NCBI GenBank assembly: GCA_964569815.1
Contig: CAZMUN010000007.1
Location: forward strand, 1-37,106
Direction: 5' to 3'
From: CAZMUN01 sp964569815
GTDB taxonomy: Archaea > Iainarchaeota > Iainarchaeia > Iainarchaeales > GCA-2688035
Length of the DNA: 37,106 nucleotides
Every line of letters begins with the position of its first letter. The first letter of the stretch is position 1. Of the stretch, positions 30,965 through 37,106 are shown piece by piece. A program made the position numbers and the translations under genes. Under the pieces are notes generated by a model. That model searched no databases, was not told the DNA's origin, and worked only from the letters and a program-made list of their open reading frames with translations.

Positions 30965-32410
30965 TCACTTCTTTTTCAAAAGGTACTTGAAAAAGGTTTT
31001 GCTTGCCTTTGCAATCCTTTTTGCCTCCCTTGGGTTAAAAACAATTTGCAGGGCCTTTCCTGCAATGTAGCCAGGCCTTAAGTAAAACTCTTTTCTGCCG
31101 CGGTCGCACCATTCAACTATCTCTTTTGCTGAAAGGCCAGGCATGTCAACCATGCATTTGTGCCAGCCCTTTTCATCAACCCACTTGTCAAAGTCCTGGG
31201 TTACAAGCCAACCTTTTTTTCTGAAAAACTCGTACGATTCGGTGCCAGGGTAAACCATTATTGGAAAAAACTGCGCGGAATCGGGGCCCAGCTCTTTTGC
31301 CAGCTCAATCGTTGCCCTAATGCTTTCTCTGGTATCGGCCGGGTTTCCAACCATAAAGCAGCCGTGAACCAAAATTCCTGCCTGTTTTGCGTCGAGCATG
31401 AACTGCTTTACCCTAGGAATAGTGGTTCCCTTTCTCACGTCGTTTAAAACAGCCTGCGAACCAGACTCAAAGCCAACGCACAAAAGCCTGCAGCCTGCCT
31501 CTTTCATGAGCTTCAAGGTTTTCAACGGTACATCGGCGCGGGCATTGCAGCTCCACAAAATTTTTGACTTTGCCCTAATTTTTTTCCTGCAAAACTCTTC
31601 AACCCAAGCATGGTCGGCAGTGAAGGTGTCGTCCTCCAAAAAGACTTCTTTTGCAGCGGGGAAAGCATGCTCGATGTAGAGAAACTCCTGCACAACGCTT
31701 TCAACAGACCTTTTCCTATATGGGCCGGTGTTAAGGTTTTGGACCCAGTTGCAGAACTTGCAGTTGAACGGGCAGCCTCGCCCTGAAACAATGGTAACCT
31801 CTGGGTACCGGTTTGCGCTGTAAAAGTAATCGCGGTAATTCAAATGCTTTTTGTAGACTTCGCTTACAAAAGGCAGCTCATCCAAGTTTTGAATCTTTTC
31901 CCTCAGAGGGTTTTCTGCAACGGCCTTGCCTTTTCTGTACGCCATTCCTTTCACACTGCTCAGCTTTGGCTTCTTTTTCTCCAATTCCTTTGCCAAGTCC
32001 CTCAAAGTGTAATCATATTCCTGAATGCAGACAGCGTCAATTTGCTTGCTTAACTTCATTGTTTCTTTCGGCAAAGCGCTTACATGGGTTCCGACCAGAA
32101 CACCAAAGCACTTGTGGGCTTTTTTAATGGCCTCAAGGACTTTGACGTCATTTTTAATGCTTGGCGTGCTTGTGTCCAAAACAGCCAAATTTGGCTTAAA
32201 CTTTTTAACAATTCCTACAACTTGTTTCTCTGAAAGCGGGACAGCCGGCGCGTCCACAAGCTTTACCTCGTGCCCTGCTCTTTCCAAAACGCCTGCTGCA
32301 TATGAAAGCCATATTGGGTAGTATATGGTTCCGCCTTTTGTTACAGCTGGGCTTCTGCTGGACCTTGAGAATTTTGGAAAAAAGGGCGGGTTCAGCATGA
32401 GGGTTTTCAT
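30965..32410 (-). CDS. B12-binding-domain radical SAM protein
   Basis: From ATG 32410 the protein has 481 residues. The N-terminal domain (MKTLMLNPPFFPKFSRSSRS, then YYPIWLSYAAGVLE and KLVDAPAVPLSE) is of the B12-binding type. The radical SAM site is SGRGCPFNCKFCNW with C213, C217 and C220. GFESGSQAV and MVGNPADT follow, and the C-terminus is helical. GTG 32422 overlaps the rmlA stop; the ATG gives the N-terminus shared with the paralogue at 1-1229. Within a glycan operon it may modify a polyprenol, a lipid or a sugar carbon; this is inference. Together with the two copies at the left edge, three such enzymes occur in 37 kb. Confidence 0.87.
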   Translation of the reverse strand: MKTLMLNPPFFPKFSRSSRSPAVTKGGTIYYPIWLSYAAGVLERAGHEVKLVDAPAVPLSEKQVVGIVKKFKPNLAVLDTSTPSIKNDVKVLEAIKKAHKCFGVLVGTHVSALPKETMKLSKQIDAVCIQEYDYTLRDLAKELEKKKPKLSSVKGMAYRKGKAVAENPLREKIQNLDELPFVSEVYKKHLNYRDYFYSANRYPEVTIVSGRGCPFNCKFCNWVQNLNTGPYRKRSVESVVQEFLYIEHAFPAAKEVFLEDDTFTADHAWVEEFCRKKIRAKSKILWSCNARADVPLKTLKLMKEAGCRLLCVGFESGSQAVLNDVRKGTTIPRVKQFMLDAKQAGILVHGCFMVGNPADTRESIRATIELAKELGPDSAQFFPIMVYPGTESYEFFRKKGWLVTQDFDKWVDEKGWHKCMVDMPGLSAKEIVEWCDRGRKEFYLRPGYIAGKALQIVFNPREAKRIAKASKTFFKYLLKKK

Positions 32411-32418
32411 TAAAAAAA

Positions 32419-33159
32419 TCACTTCTCATGCCTTTTTGCAAGCTTTTGTGTTTCGATGTTTGCATGCATCAAGTCTTCAAAGTCGCCGGCATCAAGCCAT
32501 TTGCCCTTCAAATGCTCTGCCCTCAGCTTTCCCTTTTCCAAAAAATGCCTTTGCACATCTGTTATCTCTGTTTCCCCCCGCCCGGATGGCTTCAGTTTTT
32601 TGATTACATCAAAACAACTTGGGCTTAAGAAATAAATCCCTACAATGATGTTGTTGCTTGGCGGCTCTTTTGGCTTTTCAACCACATCCGTCACCTTGTT
32701 TCCCTTGCAGACCGCAACACCAGACTTCTGGGCTTCCTCTTTTGCTCCCTTGTACATCAAAATCTGCATTTCTGCATCGGATTTTTCAAATGCTTCTGCA
32801 AACGGCTTCAATGACTCGAAAACAATGTTGTCTCCGTTTATTGAGATAAACTTGTCATCCCCCACAAAGTCCTCTGCAAGCGAAATCGCGCTTGGAATGC
32901 CGCCGGCCTCGTCCTGGACACGGTAAGTGAACCTGACTCCGAAGTCCTTTCCGCTGCCCAAATGGGAGAAAATTGCCCCTGCATGGTATGTTCCAGTAAT
33001 TACAAGTATGTCCTTGACCCCTGCAGATTTTAACATTTCTATTGAATAGTAAATCATTGGCTTGTTGTATACTGGCAGCAAATGCTTATTTGTTGTCAAA
33101 GTCAAGGGCCTTAAACGGGAACCCGTTCCCCCTGCGAGTATGACTCCTCGAAGTGCCAT
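32419..33159 (-). CDS. rmlA: glucose-1-phosphate thymidylyltransferase
   Basis: This 246-residue nucleotidyltransferase shows RGVILAGGTGSRLRPLT (NTP-binding loop), TNKHLLPVYNKPMIYYSIEML, QDEAGGIPSAISLAEDF, INGDNIV (metal site) and WLDAGDFEDLM. It makes dTDP-glucose from dTTP and glucose-1-phosphate for RmlB. It is about 40 residues shorter than bacterial RmlA, lacking the C-terminal regulatory helices. AAGGAGG lies about ten bases before ATG 33159. It is separated from rmlB by 100 bases that contain a 9-bp stem hairpin, and it precedes the radical SAM gene with a GTGA overlap. Confidence 0.9.
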   Translation of the reverse strand: MALRGVILAGGTGSRLRPLTLTTNKHLLPVYNKPMIYYSIEMLKSAGVKDILVITGTYHAGAIFSHLGSGKDFGVRFTYRVQDEAGGIPSAISLAEDFVGDDKFISINGDNIVFESLKPFAEAFEKSDAEMQILMYKGAKEEAQKSGVAVCKGNKVTDVVEKPKEPPSNNIIVGIYFLSPSCFDVIKKLKPSGRGETEITDVQRHFLEKGKLRAEHLKGKWLDAGDFEDLMHANIETQKLAKRHEK

Positions 33160-33205
33160 GTCTATTCCAACCTCCTTTTTTTGCCGATATTCGCATAAGC
33201 CGTTT

Positions 33206-33239
33206 TTTGCCCCTTTTTAGTGCTGCTTTCAGGGGCAAA
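33206..33239. other. perfect 9-bp inverted repeat between rmlB and rmlA
   Basis: TTTGCCCCT (33206-33214) and AGGGGCAAA (33231-33239) are exact complements around a 16-base loop. No T-run follows on the minus strand, so it is not a typical terminator. It could be an operator, a processing site or an mRNA structure lowering read-through from rmlB into rmlA. Confidence 0.55.
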
Positions 33240-33259
33240 CCAAAAAAATATTTTGCCAT

Positions 33260-34222
33260 TCATTTCACCAAAGGCCCCCACCATTTTTCGTTTTCCTTGT
33301 ACCACTGCACTGTTTCATGCAGGCCCTCGTCAAAGTTTTTGCCTGGCTTCCATCCGAGTTCCTTTTCAATCTTTGAGCAGTCCAAGCTATAACGCAGGTC
33401 GTGGCCTGGCCTGTCTTTCACCTTTTGAATCATTTCCTTGCCCTTTCCCATTTCTTCCAAAATCTTTTTCGTTAGCTCGATGTTCTGCAGTTCCTGGCTT
33501 CCACCAATGTTGTAAATTTCGCCCGCGCTGCCTTTATCCAAAACCAAGTCTATTGCCTCACAGTTGTCCAAAACAAACAGCCAGTCCCGAACATTCTTGC
33601 CCTCGCCGTACAGTGGAACCTTTTTGCCGCGCAAAAGGTTTGTGATAAACAATGGAATGACTTTTTCCGGAAACTGGTATGGCCCATAGTTGTTGCTGCT
33701 TCTAGTAACCAAAACAGGCAGGCCGTAAGTGCTGTAATAGGACATTGCAAGCAGCTCGCCGCCGGCTTTTGCTGCACTGTAAGGGTTTCTTGGCTTAAGC
33801 AAATCCTTTTCACTGAAAGAGCCGTCCATTATCTGGCCATATACCTCGTCTGTTGAAATCTGGACAAATTTTTCAATGCCCTGCTTTCTTGCCTGCTCGC
33901 ACAAAATTCCTGCGCCAATGCAGTTGGTTTGCGCAAAGCTGCTGCTGTCTTCTATGGAACGGTCAACATGGCTTTCTGCCGCAAAGTTCAGTACAGTGCC
34001 ACAGCCAGACATTGCCTTTTCCACATCCTTTGGATTGCATATGTCGCCCTGCACAAACTCGTAGTTTGGTTTCACTTCAAGGTCCTCCAAATTCTCTTTC
34101 CTGCCGGCGTAAGTCAGCTTATCCAAGTTAACAACCCTTGCTTCAGGATGCTTTTGCATGAAAAAGCGGATAAAGTTGCTTCCAATGAAACCTGCGCCGC
34201 CTGTTACCAAAACCTTCTCCAT
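33260..34222 (-). CDS. rmlB: dTDP-glucose 4,6-dehydratase
   Basis: The 320 residues read as RmlB throughout: VLVTGGAGFIGSNFIRFF, NLDKLTYAGRKENL, NFAAESHVDRSI, ISTDEVYGQI with D125 and E126, NPYSAAKAGGE with Y148 and K152, SSNNYGPYQFPEKVIPLFI and VRDWLFVLDNC. It converts dTDP-glucose to dTDP-4-keto-6-deoxyglucose. Neither rmlC nor rmlD is visible in the window, so the fate of the product is open; SDR enzymes nearby could reduce or epimerise it. TATA TTTATTTAAAG near 34270-34280 gives a leader of about 25 bases with GGTGG before the ATG. It is the first gene of the six-gene operon ending with the GT4 at 27426. Confidence 0.93.
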   Translation of the reverse strand: MEKVLVTGGAGFIGSNFIRFFMQKHPEARVVNLDKLTYAGRKENLEDLEVKPNYEFVQGDICNPKDVEKAMSGCGTVLNFAAESHVDRSIEDSSSFAQTNCIGAGILCEQARKQGIEKFVQISTDEVYGQIMDGSFSEKDLLKPRNPYSAAKAGGELLAMSYYSTYGLPVLVTRSSNNYGPYQFPEKVIPLFITNLLRGKKVPLYGEGKNVRDWLFVLDNCEAIDLVLDKGSAGEIYNIGGSQELQNIELTKKILEEMGKGKEMIQKVKDRPGHDLRYSLDCSKIEKELGWKPGKNFDEGLHETVQWYKENEKWWGPLVK

Positions 34223-34269
34223 TTTTCCACCAAAAAAAAGCTTGCTTACAGCAATTTAAGCCATAAAAT

Positions 34270-34281
34270 CTTTAAATAAAA
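34270..34281 (-). promoter_or_regulatory. TATA box for the rmlB operon
   Basis: GTTTTATTTAAAG on the minus strand predicts a transcript start near 34247. GGTGG lies five bases before ATG 34222 in the short leader. Confidence 0.5.
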
Positions 34282-34308
34282 CTCTGGTACAATATTCAAA
34301 AACCGCCA

Positions 34309-34872
34309 CTATTTGGGCTTTTTTCCCACAATTGAGACATATGCAGACCCGAAATGCCTTGGCAGAAGAAAATCGGGGCCTTTGCAGTGCAAGAATTTCT
34401 TTTCCACCACTTCAAGGCCAACAAGCTTAAACAATGTTTCCAAATGCCCCAACTGGAACATCATCTTATGCTGAACCTTCAATTCGTCAGTGGCCTTAAA
34501 CCAAAGCAGTGCATGGTAGTCTGAAAAAGGCCAGCTTCTCTTGTGGTAACGCCAGTAGTCCGCATTATCAACCAGCACCTGGACAAAGCCGCCTTTTTTT
34601 GCGTAAAGAACACAGTCCTCCAAAAATTTCTTGGGGTTGCCCAAATGGTCTAAAAGCCCGTCGCTGTAAACCAAGTCAAACTTTTCCCAAAACTTTTTTG
34701 GAAGCGTTTTCTCCAAATCCCATTGGAGGTCAACGCCTTTTTCCCTGAAAAAATCCACTCCAAACGCGCCCTTGAGCTTGAAGTTTCCACAGCCCAAGTC
34801 AAGCTTTGCTCCCCTTACTGGAAAAGCCGGCAGCTGAACCCTGCCTTTTCCCACATCTTCTTCGGACATCAT
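34309..34872 (-). CDS. SAM-dependent methyltransferase (class I)
   Basis: From ATG 34872 the protein has 187 residues. Motif I is KLDLGCGNFKLKGAFGVDFF, followed by the acidic SAM-ribose contact region DLQWDLEKTLPK and YSDGLLDHLGNPKKFL, then a C-terminal substrate region (FQLGHLETLFKLVGL). The frame also allows TTG 34890. However, a TATA-like AAATAAAAG near 34893-34903 lies about 26 bases before 34872, so the ATG (34872 or the adjacent 34869) is preferred. Single-domain class I methyltransferases of this form are common in glycan clusters and methylate sugar hydroxyls or lipid-linked glycans. The target here is unknown. Confidence 0.83.
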   Translation of the reverse strand: MMSEEDVGKGRVQLPAFPVRGAKLDLGCGNFKLKGAFGVDFFREKGVDLQWDLEKTLPKKFWEKFDLVYSDGLLDHLGNPKKFLEDCVLYAKKGGFVQVLVDNADYWRYHKRSWPFSDYHALLWFKATDELKVQHKMMFQLGHLETLFKLVGLEVVEKKFLHCKGPDFLLPRHFGSAYVSIVGKKPK

Positions 34873-34892
34873 ACCCTTTTTGGAACGCAAGC

Positions 34893-34903
34893 CTTTTATT
34901 TCA
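34893..34903 (-). promoter_or_regulatory. TATA box for the methyltransferase gene
   Basis: AAATAAAAG on the minus strand is centred about 26 bases before ATG 34872. It forms half of a divergent promoter with the box at 34945-34953. Confidence 0.4.
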
Positions 34904-34944
34904 ATTTACCCTGGTACAAGAATCGAATTCGGTTTTGGAAAAGC

Positions 34945-34953
34945 CTTTAAAAA
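34945..34953 (+). promoter_or_regulatory. TATA box for the Dpm1-like GT2 gene
   Basis: CTTTAAAAAA on the plus strand is centred about 28 bases before ATG 34978, favouring a leaderless start there rather than at ATG 34954, which lies inside the box region. Confidence 0.5.
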
Positions 34954-34977
34954 ATGCCTCTCTTATCAATACTTGAA

Positions 34978-35712
34978 ATGGCCAAACCAAAACCCAAAAA
35001 ATCCATTTCTGTTTTTTTTCCAGCATACGGCGATGAGGGAAGCATTGCAAAAATGGTTGAAGACGCCATCTCTGTTGTGAAACCGCGCTTCAAGGACTTT
35101 GAAGTAATAGTTGTGGACGACGGCGGCCCTGACAGGTCAGGCGAAATAGCAGACGAGCTTGCCAAAAAGTATAAGCAGGTAAAGGTAGTGCACCACAAAA
35201 AAAACAAGGGCTATGGCGGCGCTTTGAAAAGCGGTTTCAAAACTGCTTCCAAAGACCTCATTTTTTACACTGACGGCGACGCACAGTTTGATGCAAAAGA
35301 GCTTGTAAAACTTCTGCCCTATATCAACGACTACGACATGGTCAACGGCTACAAAATGGGCCGCGCAGACAACGTAATAAGGGTTGTGGCAGGCCAGCTT
35401 TACAACCTTGGGTCAAGGCTTTTGTTTGGGTTGCCGGTTCGCGATGTAGACTGCGATTTTCGCTTGTTCAACAGGCATGTTATTGACTCCATAAAACTGG
35501 AATCCAATTCAGGGCTTATATGCGTTGAAATGATGAAAAAAATCGGCGACAAAAATTTTGCAGTAAAAGAGGTTCCGGTCCACCACTATCCAAGGCTGAG
35601 CGGTGGCTCCCAGTTCTTCAGACCAAAAAGGATTATAACAACCCTGATTGGCTGGGCATGGCTTTGGTGGACTCTTGTTCTTGGAAAAAAGCTTGGCCTT
35701 GTAAAAAACTAG
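34978..35712 (+). CDS. Dpm1-like GT2 glycosyltransferase (polyprenyl-phosphate sugar synthase type)
   Basis: From ATG 34978 the protein has 244 residues: SVFFPAYGDEGSIAKMV, VIVVDDGGPDRSGE, KNKGYGGALKSGF, FYTDGDAQFD with D99 and D101, and DVDCDFRLFN. It ends with a single hydrophobic stretch (ITTLIGWAWLWWTLVLG). The plan is that of polyprenyl-phosphate mannose/glucose synthases without the multi-helix anchor. The upstream ATG 34954 is in frame but overlaps the TATA box, so 34978 is preferred. It stands alone, divergent from the methyltransferase and 86 bases before the SDR gene. Confidence 0.86.
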   Translation: MAKPKPKKSISVFFPAYGDEGSIAKMVEDAISVVKPRFKDFEVIVVDDGGPDRSGEIADELAKKYKQVKVVHHKKNKGYGGALKSGFKTASKDLIFYTDGDAQFDAKELVKLLPYINDYDMVNGYKMGRADNVIRVVAGQLYNLGSRLLFGLPVRDVDCDFRLFNRHVIDSIKLESNSGLICVEMMKKIGDKNFAVKEVPVHHYPRLSGGSQFFRPKRIITTLIGWAWLWWTLVLGKKLGLVKN

Positions 35713-35798
35713 TGCATTTTTCAAAGGGTCTGGTCAAATACATATTAAAATGTTTTACATGCCCAATAATGCAATATAGGCTTTTTTAGGGGCTAACA

Positions 35799-36794
35799 AT
35801 GCTTGACTTGGAAAAATACTACGCTGGAAAAAACATCCTGGTAACAGGAGGGCTTGGCTTCATTGGCTCAAACCTGGCCCACTGGCTTGTCGGCCTAAAA
35901 GCCAACGTTATCCTGGTTGACTCACTGATTCCTGAATACGGCGGAAACATGTTCAACATAAAGGGCATTGAAGACAAGGTAAAGGTAAATGTTGCAGATG
36001 TTCGCGACGAAAACAGCATGAACTACCTTGTAAAAGGCCAGGACTGCATCTTCAACTTGGCTGGGCAGGTAAGCCACTTGGACAGCATGATAAACCCCTA
36101 CACTGATTTGGAAATCAACTATAAGAGCCAGCTTTCAATACTGGAGGCCTGCAGGAAAAGCAACGATTCCGTGAAACTGCTTTTCTCTGCAACAAGAAGC
36201 CAGTATGGCAGGCAATGCAAAAACCCGGTTGATGAATCGCATCCAGTAAGGCCGACGGACGTAAACGGCATAAACAAGACAGCGGGGGAATGGGCCCATA
36301 TCCTTTACCACAACGTTTACGGCATAGGCGCAACATCCCTAAGGCTTTCAAACACCTTTGGGCCAAGGCACTTGATGAAACACGCAAAACAAGAGGTTTT
36401 AAGCTGGTTCATAAGGCTTGCTTTGGATGGCCAAGATATCACAATTTACGATGAAGGAAAACAATTACGCGACTGGAACTATGTGGACGACGTAACTGAG
36501 GCAATGCTTCTTGCAATGGCCTCCAAAAAAACCGACGGCGAAATATACAACGTTGGTTCCGGAAAAGGAACAGCATTGGTTGATGCAGCAAACCTTTGCG
36601 TGAAAATTGCAGGCAAAGGGCGTGTCACACACATTCCTTTCCCTCCAGAAAAGAAAAAAATAGAAATAGGCGACTACATTGCAGACATCTCCAAAATAAA
36701 GAAAGACACAGGGTGGGCTCCCAAGTTTTCTCTGGAAGAAGGCATTCAGAATACAATGGAGTTTTTCAAAAAGCACAAAGAGCGCTACTGGTGA
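35799..36794 (+). CDS. NAD-dependent NDP-sugar epimerase/dehydratase (extended SDR, DVNGINK type)
   Basis: The 331 residues contain ILVTGGLGFIGSNLAHWL, FNLAGQVSHLDSMINP, LFSATRSQYGRQ, DVNGINKTAGEW, LRLSNTFGPRHLMKHAKQE and LRDWNYVDDVTEAM. The YxxxK catalytic pair of SDRs reads N156...K160, with Asn in place of Tyr; this DVNGINK form is known in a subgroup of sugar epimerases. The start at ATG 35799 is preceded by TTAGGGG; ATTAAAATG near 35742-35750 may be the TATA box. The gene ends four bases before the next frame opens. Substrate unknown; dTDP-4-keto-6-deoxyglucose or a UDP-sugar are candidates. Confidence 0.85.
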   Translation: MLDLEKYYAGKNILVTGGLGFIGSNLAHWLVGLKANVILVDSLIPEYGGNMFNIKGIEDKVKVNVADVRDENSMNYLVKGQDCIFNLAGQVSHLDSMINPYTDLEINYKSQLSILEACRKSNDSVKLLFSATRSQYGRQCKNPVDESHPVRPTDVNGINKTAGEWAHILYHNVYGIGATSLRLSNTFGPRHLMKHAKQEVLSWFIRLALDGQDITIYDEGKQLRDWNYVDDVTEAMLLAMASKKTDGEIYNVGSGKGTALVDAANLCVKIAGKGRVTHIPFPPEKKKIEIGDYIADISKIKKDTGWAPKFSLEEGIQNTMEFFKKHKERYW

Positions 36795-36798
36795 TTTT

Positions 36799-37106
36799 TT
36801 GGAAAAGCTTCCCTTTCTAACAGAACTCAAAATAAGGCTAAGGACCCAGTATTACTACTTTTTTAGGAGGGGTGAACTGAAAAAAAAGCTTGCGAAGAGG
36901 AAAGGCTCATGCAAAGAATGCGGAGTGTGCTATGAATACGGGTTTTTTGGAAAACAATGCCCTTTCTACGACAAGGAAACAAAAAAATGCAAGGCCTATG
37001 GCACGAAAAAGATGCCGCCAACCTGCATGATATTCCCTTTTGACAGAAAAAACCGGTATGAGGGAAAAATCCCTGAAATAGAGGAAAGCTGCGGATACTA
37101 TTGGGG
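36799..37106 (+). CDS. cysteine-rich metal-binding protein (YkgJ-like), partial
   Basis: An open frame from TTG 36799 runs 102 codons off the window end without a stop. Cysteines are spaced C38-x2-C41-x2-C44-x9-C54-x9-C64-x11-C76, then C98 (CKECGVC, KQCPFYD, KKCKAYG, PPTCMIFPF, ESCGYYW). This is the plan of YkgJ-like zinc/iron-binding domains. GGTGAT, matching part of a Shine-Dalgarno, sits a few bases before the TTG and overlaps the stop of the SDR gene, so it is probably co-transcribed. Its function is unknown. The rest of the gene is outside the window. Confidence 0.7.
   Translation, partial: MEKLPFLTELKIRLRTQYYYFFRRGELKKKLAKRKGSCKECGVCYEYGFFGKQCPFYDKETKKCKAYGTKKMPPTCMIFPFDRKNRYEGKIPEIEESCGYYW

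Overview
The window reads as archaeal chromosome. Archaeal-type TATA boxes (such as CTTATAAAA or TTTAAATA) lie about 25 to 30 bases before many first genes, often so close to the ATG that the transcript would be leaderless. Other genes carry Shine-Dalgarno sites (GGAGG, AGGTGA). A canonical-looking intein is present. The lineage cannot be fixed from sequence reading alone; a DPANN or euryarchaeal host are both possible. Genes are tightly packed, no stretch over 300 bases lacks a gene, and I see no tRNA, rRNA, CRISPR array or insertion sequence.

Layout. (1) 1-3361: two cobalamin-binding-domain radical SAM proteins flank a small basic protein of unknown function. (2) 3400-7046: a sulfate-activation cassette (cysD, a DUF2061 membrane protein, cysN, an alkaline-phosphatase-superfamily phosphodiesterase) lies behind a ribbon-helix-helix/nuclease-like gene with a palindromic operator. 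(3) 7126-12213: two lipid-linked-glycan flippases and two GT2 glycosyltransferases. (4) 12314-20776: a zinc-ribbon protein is divergent from a plus-strand operon of intein-bearing nucleotide-sugar dehydrogenase, NadE, SDR epimerase, left-handed-beta-helix acyltransferase, DegT aminotransferase, and an 829-residue fusion of a NeuB/SpsE-like synthase, an SpsF-like cytidylyltransferase and a GT2 domain. (5) 20766-27364: a convergent minus-strand operon of 4,6-dehydratase-like SDR, WbpD-like acetyltransferase, alpha/alpha-toroid protein, WecB epimerase, GT4 and a GT-B protein. (6) 27426-34222: rmlB, rmlA, a third radical SAM protein, a sulfatase-fold enzyme, GT2 and GT4. (7) 34309-37106: methyltransferase, Dpm1-like GT2, SDR epimerase and the start of a cysteine-rich protein.

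Taken together this is a surface-glycan or protein-glycosylation locus. The genes can make dTDP-4-keto-6-deoxyglucose (RmlA, RmlB), UDP-ManNAc and probably UDP-ManNAcA (WecB plus the dehydrogenase), an aminated and acylated sugar (SDR, DegT, acetyltransferases), and a nonulosonate-type acid activated as a CMP-sugar (the fusion). At least eight glycosyltransferase domains and two flippases would assemble and export the product. CysD/CysN suggest sulfate activation, possibly for glycan sulfation, but neither APS kinase nor a sulfotransferase is visible here.

Most novel-looking items: the synthase-cytidylyltransferase-glycosyltransferase fusion, the intein a few residues before the dehydrogenase catalytic cysteine, and the RHH/nuclease-like/RHH protein with its own operator.
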